This document shows, in pieces, positions 18,187 to 28,159 of a stretch of DNA of 64,000 bases (positions within the stretch are counted from its first letter, which is position 1; each line of letters starts with the position of its first letter). A program made the position numbers and the translations under genes. This stretch comes from Puniceicoccaceae bacterium 5H (GTDB lineage: Bacteria > Verrucomicrobiota > Verrucomicrobiia > Opitutales > Oceanipulchritudinaceae): NCBI GenBank assembly GCA_009772895.1, contig WOUP01000001.1:430519-494518 (forward strand), in the 5' to 3' direction. The notes under the pieces were generated by a model. That model saw nothing but the letters and a program-made list of their open reading frames with translations, was not told the DNA's origin and made no database searches.

Positions 18187-20154
18187 ATGGCCTCTTCCAC
18201 TGCCTCAAACCCTTTAGAAACCAAATCAGCGTTGAACCGCAAAAACCCGTTGTTGGACAAGTGGTCGGTCGAGCAAGCGGCTGACCTCTACGGCATCAAG
18301 AATTGGGGGGCGGGATATTTCGATATCTCTCCTTCCGGAGACGTAATGGTGAACCCCCAGGGCAAACCGGGGCACCCCAGCACCAGTCTGCGCGAAATCG
18401 TGGATGGCCTGCGCGAGCGCGGGTGGGACATGCCCGTGCTGCTGAGGTTTGAGGATATCCTCGCCTCCCGGTTGCGCCTGATCAACGAGTCCTTCGCCAA
18501 GGCAATCAGCGATTACGGCTACAAGGGCAAGTTCCGCGGCGTCTACCCCATCAAGGTCAACCAGCAGCAGCAGGTCGTCGAGGAAGTCACCACCTTCGGC
18601 AAGCAGTTTCACCACGGCCTCGAAGCGGGCAGCAAGGCGGAACTGCTCACAGCCATGTCTTACCTGGACGACCCGGAGGCGCTGCTGATCTGTAATGGCT
18701 ACAAGGACGCCGAATTTATCAACCTCGCCCTCAGCGCTCGCCGTCTCGGCATCCAGTGCGTGATCGTGATCGAGACGATGGTGGAGTTGCCGCTGATCAT
18801 CGAGCGCTCGAAAGCCTTGGGCATCGAGCCGATCATCGGGGTGCGCCTCAAGCTCTCCAGCAGCGGCAGCGGACACTGGAAAAGTTCCGGCGGCGACCGC
18901 AGCGCCTTCGGCCTCTCGACCCATCAGATCATTCAGGCAATCGACGAGCTGCGCCGGGCAGACATGCTGCATTGCCTGCGCCTGATGCACTACCACCTCG
19001 GTTCGCAGGTGCCGAACATCCGCGATGTGCGCAATTCCGTGGTCGAGGCCGCCCGCACCTACGCCGGCCTCGTGAAGGAGGGTGCGCCGATGGGCTTCCT
19101 CGACCTGGGCGGCGGCCTCGCGGTCGACTACGACGGCAGCGCCACAAACTTTGCCAGTTCCTGCAATTACACGATCGGTGAGTACGCGCGCGACCTGGTC
19201 GAAGTCGTCATGACGATTCTCGACGAAGACGGGCTCGAGCACCCGACGCTGATCACGGAGAGCGGCCGCGCCACGGTGGCCTACTACTCGGTCCTTATCT
19301 TTAACGTGCTCGACGTCAGCCGCTTCGCCCCCAGCAGCAAGTTGCCTGACCTGCCCGATGATGCGCACGACTACTCGAAGCACATCCACCACGCATCAAA
19401 GTCCCTCACCCGCAAGAACATGCAGGAGGTCTTCCACGACACCCTGTATTATCGCGACGAAATCCGCGAGCTGTTCAAATACGGCAAGGTGGGTATCCGC
19501 GAACGGGGCGTGGTCGAAGGCATCTTCTGGACGACCACCCAGCGCATCGCAGAGATGCTGAAGGATGAGAAGTATGTGCCGGACGAATTCGAGGGCCTCA
19601 ACGTGGCCATCGCCGACACCTATCACAGCAATTTAAGCGTCTTTCAGTCGCTGCCCGACATCTGGGCGATCGACCAGCTCTTCCCGGTCATGCCCATCCA
19701 CCGGCTGAACGAGGCGCCGACACGCCAGGCCCAAATCGCCGACATCACCTGCGACTGCGACGGCAAGATCGATCGCTTTATCGACCTGCAGGACGTCAAG
19801 AGCACACTGACCCTGCACGAACTGGAGGACGACAAGGATTACTACCTCGGCACCTTCCTCGTCGGCGCCTATCAGGAAACCCTTGGCGACCTGCACAACC
19901 TGCTGGGTGATACCCATGTGGCCAGTGTGCGCGTCGACGAAGACGGCAAGTTTGAAATCCGCTCCGAGATCGAGGGCGACTCGATCGCCGACGTGCTCGA
20001 ATACGTCGAATACGACCCCAAGGAAGTTGCCAGCCGCTTCCGCCGCCGCGCGGAAAAGGCCGTGCGCGATGACAAGATCTCGAGCCGCGAGCGCAAGCAG
20101 ATCATGGAGATCTACCTGCGCAACCTCAACGGCTACACCTACTACCAATCTTAG
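18187..20154 (+). CDS. speA: biosynthetic arginine decarboxylase
   Basis: A 655-residue PLP enzyme (alanine-racemase-fold decarboxylase) that converts arginine to agmatine; length matches E. coli SpeA (658). The PLP lysine is in GVYPIKVNQQQQVV (K123), followed by GLEAGSKAEL, GVRLKLSSSGSGHW, LHYHLGSQ-type block and FLDLGGGLAVDYDG; the C-terminal catalytic cysteine block (TCDCDGKID) is present. It starts a three-gene polyamine operon with carboxyspermidine dehydrogenase 21 bp downstream. Confidence 0.96.
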   Translation: MASSTASNPLETKSALNRKNPLLDKWSVEQAADLYGIKNWGAGYFDISPSGDVMVNPQGKPGHPSTSLREIVDGLRERGWDMPVLLRFEDILASRLRLINESFAKAISDYGYKGKFRGVYPIKVNQQQQVVEEVTTFGKQFHHGLEAGSKAELLTAMSYLDDPEALLICNGYKDAEFINLALSARRLGIQCVIVIETMVELPLIIERSKALGIEPIIGVRLKLSSSGSGHWKSSGGDRSAFGLSTHQIIQAIDELRRADMLHCLRLMHYHLGSQVPNIRDVRNSVVEAARTYAGLVKEGAPMGFLDLGGGLAVDYDGSATNFASSCNYTIGEYARDLVEVVMTILDEDGLEHPTLITESGRATVAYYSVLIFNVLDVSRFAPSSKLPDLPDDAHDYSKHIHHASKSLTRKNMQEVFHDTLYYRDEIRELFKYGKVGIRERGVVEGIFWTTTQRIAEMLKDEKYVPDEFEGLNVAIADTYHSNLSVFQSLPDIWAIDQLFPVMPIHRLNEAPTRQAQIADITCDCDGKIDRFIDLQDVKSTLTLHELEDDKDYYLGTFLVGAYQETLGDLHNLLGDTHVASVRVDEDGKFEIRSEIEGDSIADVLEYVEYDPKEVASRFRRRAEKAVRDDKISSRERKQIMEIYLRNLNGYTYYQS

Positions 20155-20175
20155 CCTACAGACCGAAACAGCCTC

Positions 20176-21384
20176 ATGAGCAAAGTCCTGATTATTGGAG
20201 CCGGCGGTGTCGGCAGCGTGGTCGCCCACAAATGCGCCCAGGTCCAAGACGTCTTCACCGAAATCGTGCTGGCCTCCCGCACGGTGGCCAAATGCGACGC
20301 CATCGCCAAGGAAGTGAAGGAGATGCAAGGCCGCGAGATCCGCACTGCCCAGGTTGACGCCGACAATGTGGCGGAAACCGTCGCGCTCCTGCAGCAGGAA
20401 AAGCCGGACCTCGTCGTCAACGTCGCCCTGCCCTACCAGGACTTGCCGTTGATGGACGCGTGCCTCGAAGCCGGCATCGACTACCTCGATACGGCCAACT
20501 ACGAACCGCGCGACACCGCCAAGTTTGAATACAGCTGGCAGTGGGCCTACCAGGATCGTTTCCGCAATGCCAAACTGATGGCGCTGCTCGGCAGCGGCTT
20601 CGACCCGGGCGTGACGAACGTCTTCACCGCCTATGCCGCCAAGCACCTCCTGGACGAGATCCACGAACTGGACATCATCGACGCCAACGCGGGCAACCAT
20701 GGGCAGCACTTCGCCACCAACTTCAACCCGGAAATCAACATCCGCGAAGTCACGGCTCCCTGCCGTCACTGGGAGAACGGTGATTGGGTCGAGACCCAGG
20801 CGATGAGCTGTAACCGCGGCTACACGTTTCCCGAGGGCATCGGCGATCTGAACATCTACCGCATGTATCACGAGGAGCTGGAATCGCTGGTGAAGCACTT
20901 CCCCACGATCAAGAAGGCCCAGTTCTGGATGACGTTTTCCGAAAACTACCTGAAGCACCTCGAAGTGCTCCAGAACGTCGGCATGACGCGCATCGACCCG
21001 GTCAAATACAATGGCCAGGAGATCATCCCCCTGCAGTTCCTCAAGTCCGTCCTGCCCGACCCCTCCTCCCTCGGCCCGCTCACCAAGGGGCAAACCTGCA
21101 TCGGGATCGTGGCCCGCGGCATCAAGGACGGCGAGCGCAAGCAGTTTTACGTCTACAACATCTGCAGCCACGAAGCGTGCTACCGCGAGGTGCACAGCCA
21201 GGCGATCAGCTATACCACTGGCGTGCCGGCCATGATCGGCGCCAAGATGATGCTGCAAGACAAATGGCGCGGCGAAGGCGTCTTCAACATGGAGCAATTC
21301 GACCCGGATCCCTTCATGGAAGCGCTCAACCAACACGGTCTGCCCTGGAAAGTCGTCGAGGAGCCCGTGGAAGCTCTCAACTAG
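20176..21384 (+). CDS. carboxynorspermidine/carboxyspermidine dehydrogenase
   Basis: A 402-residue saccharopine-dehydrogenase-family enzyme that condenses putrescine (or diaminopropane) with aspartate semialdehyde to carboxy(nor)spermidine using NADPH. The Rossmann motif LIIGAGGVGSVV occupies residues 5-16. The GSGFDPGVTNVF block and the NAGNHGQHFATNFNPEIN region are hallmark of CASDH rather than of lysine-pathway saccharopine dehydrogenase. Directly upstream of the decarboxylase for the next step (stop and next start nearly touch), and downstream of speA, so the pathway assignment is strong. Product spermidine is more likely than norspermidine because putrescine is what the neighbouring genes make. 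Confidence 0.92.
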   Translation: MSKVLIIGAGGVGSVVAHKCAQVQDVFTEIVLASRTVAKCDAIAKEVKEMQGREIRTAQVDADNVAETVALLQQEKPDLVVNVALPYQDLPLMDACLEAGIDYLDTANYEPRDTAKFEYSWQWAYQDRFRNAKLMALLGSGFDPGVTNVFTAYAAKHLLDEIHELDIIDANAGNHGQHFATNFNPEINIREVTAPCRHWENGDWVETQAMSCNRGYTFPEGIGDLNIYRMYHEELESLVKHFPTIKKAQFWMTFSENYLKHLEVLQNVGMTRIDPVKYNGQEIIPLQFLKSVLPDPSSLGPLTKGQTCIGIVARGIKDGERKQFYVYNICSHEACYREVHSQAISYTTGVPAMIGAKMMLQDKWRGEGVFNMEQFDPDPFMEALNQHGLPWKVVEEPVEALN

Positions 21385-21390
21385 TTGACT

Positions 21391-22545
21391 GTGCAAGACC
21401 CGCATCTGGATCAAATCGTCCGACAGGCGCCCTCGCCCTGCTTCGTGGTCGACCTGGCGGCGCTGCGGCGCAACCTCGCCATCCTGCGTCAGGTCAAGCA
21501 ACGTACCGGCGCGCACATCCTGCTCGCGCAAAAGGCCTTCTCGCTTTTCCACGTCTACCCGCTCATTCGGGAGACGCTGGACGGCGTCTGCGCCAGCGGG
21601 CCGTGGGAAGCGCGTCTGGGGCGCGAAGAGTTCGGCAAGGAAGTCCATACCTTCGCCGCCGCCTACAGCGAAGCGCACATTCAGGAGCTGCTCGAGTTGA
21701 CCGATCACCTGGTCTTCAACTCGCTCGCGCAATGGCAGCGCTTCCGCCCGTTGATCGAGGCCGCCAGCCGCTCCATCGACTGCGCCTTCCGCATCAACCC
21801 GGAGCACTCTGAAGGCGCCGTGCCGCTCTACGACCCCTGTTCGCCCGGTTCGCGCCTTGGCATCCGCTATGACGACCTCAAGGGCGCATCCCTCGACGGC
21901 ATTAGCGGCCTGCATTGGCACACCCTGTGTGAGCAAAACGCCGATGCCCTGGAGCGTACGCTGGCCGTCGTAGAGCAAAAGTTCGGTCCCATGCTTGAGC
22001 AGGTGGAATACGTGAATTTTGGCGGCGGACACCACATCACCCGCCCGGACTACGACATCGATCTGCTTTGCCGGTGCATCGAACGCATCAAGGAACGCTA
22101 TGGGGTCGAAGTCTACCTGGAGCCGGGCGAAGCCGTCGCGCTCAACGCCGGCATCCTCGTCGCCTCGGTCCTGGATGTCGTGGAAAACGATGGCCCGAAC
22201 GCCATCCTCGACACCTCAGCCACCGCGCACATGCCGGACACGCTCGAGATGCCCTACCGCCCGCATATCATCGGCTCCGGCGAAGCGGGTGAGAAGGCCT
22301 ACTCCTACCGCCTCGGCGGCATGACCTGCCTGGCGGGCGACGTGATCGGCCAATACTCCTTTGATCGGCCCCTCGAGCCCGGCCAGCGCCTGGTCTTTAC
22401 AGACATGGCCCACTACACCATGGTGAAGACCTCGTTCTTTAACGGGGTGCAGCATCCAGCCATTGCCACCTACGAACCCGAAAGCGGCCATCTCGAGATC
22501 CTGCGCGAATTCACCTACGCTGATTTCAAGGGTCGCCTCGGTTGA
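21391..22545 (+). CDS. nspC: carboxynorspermidine/carboxyspermidine decarboxylase
   Basis: A PLP-dependent fold III decarboxylase of about 384 residues, releasing spermidine (or norspermidine) from the carboxy intermediate. The PLP lysine is in ILLAQKAFSLFH (about residue 48). Further family blocks are ASGPWEARLGREEFG, RINPEHSEG, GLHWHTLCEQ, YVNFGGGHHITRPDYD, EPGEAVALNAG and FTDMAHYTMVKTSFFNG. The start is either TTG 21385, which touches the previous stop codon, or GTG 21391; I prefer GTG. The close packing suggests translational coupling. Confidence 0.92.
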   Translation: MQDPHLDQIVRQAPSPCFVVDLAALRRNLAILRQVKQRTGAHILLAQKAFSLFHVYPLIRETLDGVCASGPWEARLGREEFGKEVHTFAAAYSEAHIQELLELTDHLVFNSLAQWQRFRPLIEAASRSIDCAFRINPEHSEGAVPLYDPCSPGSRLGIRYDDLKGASLDGISGLHWHTLCEQNADALERTLAVVEQKFGPMLEQVEYVNFGGGHHITRPDYDIDLLCRCIERIKERYGVEVYLEPGEAVALNAGILVASVLDVVENDGPNAILDTSATAHMPDTLEMPYRPHIIGSGEAGEKAYSYRLGGMTCLAGDVIGQYSFDRPLEPGQRLVFTDMAHYTMVKTSFFNGVQHPAIATYEPESGHLEILREFTYADFKGRLG

Positions 22546-22687
22546 GTCGTGACACCCCTGGTACTTTTCTGAAAAGAAAACGTCACTTTCTCTAAATTAA
22601 CCGTTGACGATCTGAAAAAAATCCGGAGTATCACATTTAGTTCTTGCGACGGACATCAAAACGTCCACTATCAAATTTTTCTTCAGT

Positions 22688-22764
<77 letters not shown>

Positions 22765-22770
22765 ATTTGA

Positions 22771-22802
22771 AGCCTCCAGAAACTTCTGGAGGCTTTCTTT
22801 TT
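22771..22802 (+). terminator. terminator downstream of the tRNA, supplied by the island
   Basis: An 11-bp stem (AGCCTCCAGAA / TTCTGGAGGCT) is followed by a T-rich tail. A different terminator follows the right-hand copy of the tRNA end, so this one came in with the element and keeps the interrupted tRNA unit terminated. Confidence 0.8.
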
Positions 22803-23103
22803 GAACGGGTTACGCAATTTTGGCCCAAGAGGTATTCAAGGCTCCCTACGCCTGAAACATGAGGAAACTACGTGGCATATCAGGAACGCCCGGCGTAGTT
22901 TTTGACGTAGCAGCATCGCAGGCCACACCAGAGGCCGCCCTAACATCAGGTTCAGGCCATAAAAAGCTCATCCTGGCAGTTTGTTTTATTTCGCAAGCTT
23001 CTGTAGGATGGATTCTTCCAGAAACAAAATGAGCCTCAATTTCATCAATTGAAGCTCATCTTAATTTACCTTCAGGCGTAAACCTGCGAATTCTGGACTC
23101 TCT
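22803..23103. other. left island end; terminator-like hairpin at 23022-23059 (minus strand)
   Basis: No credible gene. A 13-bp arm hairpin (23029-23041 with 23047-23059, one mismatch, loop TCATC) is followed on the minus strand by a T-rich run, so it would terminate the HTH gene that reads leftward into it. The rest may include the integrase arm-binding region, which I cannot delimit. Confidence 0.55.
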
Positions 23104-23529
23104 TCAGCCAGGCACCTGCTGCCCCACCCTCGCGAACGATTCGATTTCTTCCCGACGATAGCGCAGCGTGCCAGGCGAAATTTCCACGGGCTGAAAGATG
23201 CCCTTCCGCGTCAAACGCCAGAGCGTCACGCGACTGACATTGAGCAGCCGGGCAGCCTCCTTCTGAGTCATCAGCAGAGACTCCCCCGAAAACAAGGGTC
23301 GCAAGGCTCCCCCACCCTTCAGGAGGCGTTCAACCGCCTGACGCTCCTGTTCACTCAATGTCGCATCCGCCGCCGCGAGGTTCTCGATGATCATTCTGGT
23401 GGTTGCATTCATACCCTCCAGATACGCGCCTGACATGAAAATATCCGGGTTTACTCCGGCTCTCTGAATGTAAAGCATCCCACTTGATTCACCAATCACA
23501 TCTATGCCTGCAGGCGCCAGGTTCAGCAC
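23104..23529 (-). CDS. HTH (excisionase-type) DNA-binding protein
   Basis: Up to 141 residues. The C-terminal half (about residues 85-135) is a helix-turn-helix of the excisionase/MerR-like HTH_17 class: LLMTQKEAARLLNVSRVTLWRLT, then GIFQPVEISPGTLRYRREEIESF. The N-terminal half has no recognised domain. Its place next to attL fits a recombination directionality factor or element regulator. The start is uncertain: methionines at 23478, 23436 and 23412 are alternatives, the last preceded closely by GGAGGG. Confidence 0.65.
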   Translation of the reverse strand: MLNLAPAGIDVIGESSGMLYIQRAGVNPDIFMSGAYLEGMNATTRMIIENLAAADATLSEQERQAVERLLKGGGALRPLFSGESLLMTQKEAARLLNVSRVTLWRLTRKGIFQPVEISPGTLRYRREEIESFARVGQQVPG

Positions 23530-23644
23530 TTTCGCCAGACCACGTAGCTACCTTCCAGCAGTGGGACGGGTCGACTGTAGGGCTAAAGCAGGCAGGAAGT
23601 CCAAAAAAGGGAGCCATAGACATAGGCTTTCCCCTGAAAGGGGA

Positions 23645-23672
23645 TTGCTTTATTCCTATAGGAACTTAAAAT
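23645..23672 (+). promoter_or_regulatory. candidate sigma70-type promoter of the NACHT NTPase gene
   Basis: TTGCTT (23645-23650) and TAAAAT (23667-23672) are 16 bp apart and lie 31 bp before the ATG. A short CCCC/GGGG hairpin lies just upstream. The -35 match is weak. Confidence 0.35.
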
Positions 23673-23703
23673 AATCCAATACACACGATTGGCCTGTTAT
23701 CGA

Positions 23704-26700
23704 ATGAAGCATACCCCATTAAATTCAGATTTTTATGTCCCACGAACTATATCTGCCGCAGGGAAAGAATATACAGAGTCACAACTACTCGATGCCTCAG
23801 AATGCGTAATAGTATTAGCAGAACCTGGAGCTGGTAAATCCAGACTGATGCATAGCTTAGCATCGCAGATGGGGGAAAAGGTAACAACAGCCAGCACATT
23901 TGTGTATTCTAACAGCTTAACAGAGGGGAAACCGCTTTTTATCGATGCCATTGATGAACTCCCCAAAACAGATTCTCTCGCTCTAAACCAATTACTTGGA
24001 AAAGCTTCTCAAAAACCGCCTAGCCGGTTATATATATCGAGCCGGTCAAGTGAATGGGATGAGGCCGCTTCAATTCTCGTAGAAAATTTTTTTAGCAAAA
24101 AACCGCTAGTTGCGCATCTCCGTGAATTTAGCGAAACCGAGCAAGAGCTTATATTCCGCAACCATCTACCCTCAGAGAACTTTACGGCCTTCCGAAAGAG
24201 CCTCTCTCATTTTGATCTAGAACCACTACTGTCCAACCCCCTTTTTCTGAAATTATTTGCTGATTCCTATATTGAAAATGGAAGACTGTTTACAAACAAA
24301 CACTCCATTTTTGAAAAAGCAGTCGAAAGACTTGCAAGGGAAGCCAACCAAATAATTTCATCAAACAAACAGAAACTGACGTCTCAACAGAAGATCGACA
24401 TTGCAGGTTGCGTATTCACCAAACTATTGCTGTCTGGTTCCGAAGGTGTTTCATCAAACGAAGCGGCTGAAAGCAGAACATACCCATATTTAGGTACTAT
24501 ATCCGAAGGCGTGAGTCATGCACACGAGGTTTTATCTAGCCAGCTTTTCAAACCTGGGGACGCCCCAAGTCACCATCTCCCTGCTCATAAAATCATTGCC
24601 GAATACTGCGCTGCGAGACACCTTGTTAAGCGATTTACAGATAGGAATGACCCTCTCACACTTTCCAAATGTCTAGCAATCATAGCGCCTAATTCTGTAG
24701 CTCGCACGGAATTGCGCGGCCTCCTAGGCTGGATAGCAACCCTAGGAGATGGTGAGATCGCCAAACTTATAATATCTATCGACCCTTACTCTGTTCTTTC
24801 AAATGGCGACCCCTCGCTTCTGGATCATGATTCAAAAGTTTACCTTATTGAGAATTTGGTAACAGCGGCGGAAGAAGATCCATATTTCAGAAAAGGGGAT
24901 TATTTTAGAAAATTTAGCGCACGAAGCTTCTTCACGGATGCAGTAATTGAGGAAGTGAAACCACTTTTATCAACCACCACAAGTGGACAATTGCGAAACC
25001 TAATACTTGAACTACTAGCTGGGTCATCTGCAATCGAGAAACTTCAGGATGAGTTAATAGAAATTGTTCTTTCCCATGATGAGGACAGTGACAGCCGAGA
25101 ACTTGCGACCTCCCGCCTGCTTGAGGTAGAAGGGTTGGACTTTTCTTCTATACTATCAGACTTGATGACCGAATCGAGCCAGACATCATTACAGCTCATC
25201 TCAGCCATTATACTCGAGAAAAGCCCGAAATCGTTCGACAACAATTTTATCGCGAAGTTTCTTAGAACATGCAGCTGCCTCTATGACACAGAAGATCAAG
25301 ATGATGCATTTACAATAGGTTCACGTTTCTTCCTTAGGTCATTTATCTGGAATCTTAACGGATCCACGGTCGAAGAACTTTTACATGAATTAACTAAAGA
25401 CATCATTTGCACATGCGGGATGAAGCACTACCGCTGCAAATGCAGACATGGGATAAGTAAAGTCGGGGGCTTCCTGCTGGATCGATATTTTGAAATTCGG
25501 CAATCTTCAATCGATCCCCACCTTATATGGAATTGGACAAAAGATTTATGGTTTGAGAACCGCATTGGGAAGGAGCAGAGTGCCTCAGTGCGTTATCTTC
25601 AGGAAAATGACGACGTACGGAGAAGAGTATATGCAGAAGCTTTTATGGAAATGAGTGATCCAGAGAAAACTCAGGAGACAATCCAGAGATACCGATTCGG
25701 CAACCACTGCCACTCCGGGCTGGCCCTCCGTGAAGGGGATTCTAAGTTCATGACAGACTTGGCATATGAATCAGAAAATCCTGATCTTTGGGTAATTTTT
25801 TATCCGTATCATTTCCAAGAGACTCACAATCAATCGCCAGAAACAAAAGAATTGCGACAACGCATGCGCCAACAGGCTCGATTAAATCCCAAGTTCATGC
25901 GCAAATGGGCAAGCACCCATCGCTATGCAAAGGCTAACAAACAAAAATGCGAACTATATAAAGGTAAATTCCGAAGGTTTGACAGGAAACGCAACAAAAG
26001 GTCACAGGCGATTCAGGAAAAGAACGACAGCTATTTTAAGAATAATAGAGCTACGATAGAGGCAGGCAATGACTTTCCTGCATTGAGTTATTTCAGCAAC
26101 TTATTTCTATATAAGCCTGATCAAATCAAGGATAGAATCGGAGATCATGAACTCGTCAATAACGCGCTAAGAAACTGTATCGGTTTTATTGAAACGGAGT
26201 TACCTAGCCTCAGAGAATTAGCGGCAAATCACTGCGCTTTAGAAGTCCTAGTAGCAGAGAGGGTATTATATGCGGCCTGTATTGAGATCATGCGCAATAA
26301 TGGATCACTTAGCGGCATAAAAACTCATGTTTTGCAAATTCTGAGGGTGAATTTAACAACCAGATACCCCGCGATATCAGAAGAAGAACATCAATCAATA
26401 AAAGAAGAAGTAGATCGAATTATCTTTCCAACGAATAAATTGGTCGAAGATTTCTTAAGACAATATTATGAATCACAACTTTCAACTTCAAGGTGCAATA
26501 TTGACTTTTCTTTATTAAGACAACTTTGCGACGAACTTGCAAATTTACGCGGAGAACTATCGATTGATTGGATAAAGCGTTTTCCAAAATCAGCACTTCA
26601 AGTCCGCCAGCTGCTCTTTGACATTGCTGCAGAGGCTGGCATGAAAACGGCACTAGAAGAAATCATCCATGAGCAACTCAAGAAAGCAGCGGATGAACAT

Positions 26701-27741
26701 TCAAGTGAAAATGAAAAGTTGAAGGGTGAGCGAAAATTCTGGCTCATACGTGCCTTATATTTTCTCAAGAACCCGCCTAACGATTGCTGGGAGCTATTAA
26801 AAGAAGACAAGAACATAATCTTGGAGTTAAGCAATTTATCGCATGGCATGCATGGTCACATTGCTTCCTGGCCTAAACTTGATTCACGTAAAATAGAGTC
26901 AATATTGAATATCTATATAAATATCTGGCCCAGTGTGCCACTTCCAAATTGCTGGGGTTCACATAGTCCACAAGAAGAAACAGCATTCCGCTTTCTAGAT
27001 AGTATCACATGGGGGATTTCCGCGGATAACTCAGATGAAACACTTTCAGCCATTGATCGAATGCTTTCAAACCAGCAGTTGTCAGTCTTCCATGAAAGAT
27101 TAAAACATTTCCGGACTGAGCATCTAAGAAAGAAGGCTCACGAGAGTTTTACACCTCCTTCCCCTCAAAAAATCGTATCCTTCCTCGATCAGGATGAAGT
27201 TATAACTGTAGAAATCTTAAGAAGATTGATCATGAAGGAGTTAGAGAATTATCAAAAGGACATTTTCGGCGGAGAATTCAATCCAGGGCGCCGTTTTTAC
27301 CAAGAGGGAAAGAGGATTGATGAAATTCGTTCCTGTGAAATCATCGCCGAGAGGCTAAGCCTAACTCTGAAACCTTTCAATATCCAAATTTCCAATGAAC
27401 ATCAGTTAAAAAATACAAATCGAAGCGACTTTACCGCTTCGAAAATGATAAGCGGCAGGAGGTGTCTGCTTGTAACTGAAGTAAAAGGCCAATGGCATCA
27501 GGATTTATATACTGCGGCTTCAAGTCAACTGCATGACCGCTACTCGATCCATCCGGATGCAGAGCAGCAGGGCATTTTTATCGTACTTTGGTTTGGTCCT
27601 AACGAAAAAGTTGCAAACAGGAAGCGCCATGACATAACTTGCGCCCATAGCATGAGGGAAAGAATCATATCCAACATGCCAAAGACCTTAATCGGCCTAA
27701 TTGATGTATTCGTCTTAGACCTATCAGAAGCTTTATCTTGA
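23704..27741 (+). CDS. NACHT/STAND-type NTPase with C-terminal PD-(D/E)XK-like nuclease domain (putative antiphage)
   Basis: A 1345-residue protein. Near the N-terminus lies a STAND/NACHT-like ATPase: Walker A EPGAGKS (about 40-46), extended Walker B PLFIDAIDEL (about 77-86) and sensor RLYISSRSSEW (about 108-118). The long middle is helical and repeat-like, with a C-x-C...C-x-C cluster (C569, C571, C578, C580) that could bind zinc. The C-terminus has D1242, E1259 and K1261 (VTEVKGQW), spaced like a PD-(D/E)XK nuclease core and followed by a Gln-containing helix (SSQL). By analogy with Avs and bNACHT proteins it may sense a phage product and activate DNA cleavage; this is inference. Avs nucleases are N-terminal, so the order is unusual. 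AT-rich codon use unlike the host suggests recent transfer. A TTG at 23689 is an alternative start. Confidence 0.75.
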   Translation: MKHTPLNSDFYVPRTISAAGKEYTESQLLDASECVIVLAEPGAGKSRLMHSLASQMGEKVTTASTFVYSNSLTEGKPLFIDAIDELPKTDSLALNQLLGKASQKPPSRLYISSRSSEWDEAASILVENFFSKKPLVAHLREFSETEQELIFRNHLPSENFTAFRKSLSHFDLEPLLSNPLFLKLFADSYIENGRLFTNKHSIFEKAVERLAREANQIISSNKQKLTSQQKIDIAGCVFTKLLLSGSEGVSSNEAAESRTYPYLGTISEGVSHAHEVLSSQLFKPGDAPSHHLPAHKIIAEYCAARHLVKRFTDRNDPLTLSKCLAIIAPNSVARTELRGLLGWIATLGDGEIAKLIISIDPYSVLSNGDPSLLDHDSKVYLIENLVTAAEEDPYFRKGDYFRKFSARSFFTDAVIEEVKPLLSTTTSGQLRNLILELLAGSSAIEKLQDELIEIVLSHDEDSDSRELATSRLLEVEGLDFSSILSDLMTESSQTSLQLISAIILEKSPKSFDNNFIAKFLRTCSCLYDTEDQDDAFTIGSRFFLRSFIWNLNGSTVEELLHELTKDIICTCGMKHYRCKCRHGISKVGGFLLDRYFEIRQSSIDPHLIWNWTKDLWFENRIGKEQSASVRYLQENDDVRRRVYAEAFMEMSDPEKTQETIQRYRFGNHCHSGLALREGDSKFMTDLAYESENPDLWVIFYPYHFQETHNQSPETKELRQRMRQQARLNPKFMRKWASTHRYAKANKQKCELYKGKFRRFDRKRNKRSQAIQEKNDSYFKNNRATIEAGNDFPALSYFSNLFLYKPDQIKDRIGDHELVNNALRNCIGFIETELPSLRELAANHCALEVLVAERVLYAACIEIMRNNGSLSGIKTHVLQILRVNLTTRYPAISEEEHQSIKEEVDRIIFPTNKLVEDFLRQYYESQLSTSRCNIDFSLLRQLCDELANLRGELSIDWIKRFPKSALQVRQLLFDIAAEAGMKTALEEIIHEQLKKAADEHSSENEKLKGERKFWLIRALYFLKNPPNDCWELLKEDKNIILELSNLSHGMHGHIASWPKLDSRKIESILNIYINIWPSVPLPNCWGSHSPQEETAFRFLDSITWGISADNSDETLSAIDRMLSNQQLSVFHERLKHFRTEHLRKKAHESFTPPSPQKIVSFLDQDEVITVEILRRLIMKELENYQKDIFGGEFNPGRRFYQEGKRIDEIRSCEIIAERLSLTLKPFNIQISNEHQLKNTNRSDFTASKMISGRRCLLVTEVKGQWHQDLYTAASSQLHDRYSIHPDAEQQGIFIVLWFGPNEKVANRKRHDITCAHSMRERIISNMPKTLIGLIDVFVLDLSEALS

Positions 27742-28159
27742 GAGGCTCCATATCTTACTCCACGCGAGCGGGCAGATACATGTTTTCGTGCCGGATTTCG
27801 AGACTGGCGCCTCTGACAACCTGAAGAACGCATAGGCATGTCGAAAGGCCATACTCTGAACAAGTCAGCAAAGCTTACACGGATTTATTCCACCACCCGC
27901 TCCATAACTTACCATTCAGAAGTGGAAAGTGTGACACAAAACTGCTACACAAAACTAGAACACAATTTACAGAACTTACGACCACACCACCTGCTAAGTC
28001 CTTGAAATGCAAGCGTATGTTGAAACGATTCTCGTTTCCTCTCATCCGCACCACTAACGGGATTTTCCCTTTAATTTCAAAGACTTAGCAAGGCCTTTTC
28101 GGCCCGATGTGCGTGGTATGACACAAAAACGTGTTTTCTGGCACACAAGGGAGGTCGCC
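27742..28159. other. intergenic region with short direct repeats, upstream of the second integrase
   Basis: About 418 bp with no credible gene. ACACAAAACT occurs at 27934-27943 and 27947-27956 (13-bp period), and a related GACACAAAAAC occurs near 28120. These may be arm-type sites for the adjacent recombinase, but this is weak. Confidence 0.35.

Noticed and set aside
19633..22035. 800-codon open frame on the minus strand across the polyamine genes
   Set aside because: It is antisense to speA, carboxyspermidine dehydrogenase and decarboxylase, whose products are clearly recognised; long mirror frames are expected in GC-rich DNA.
22603..22687. TTGACG upstream of the tRNA as a promoter
   Set aside because: The best following -10 lies at 19 bp or is poor, so the assignment is too weak to report as a feature.
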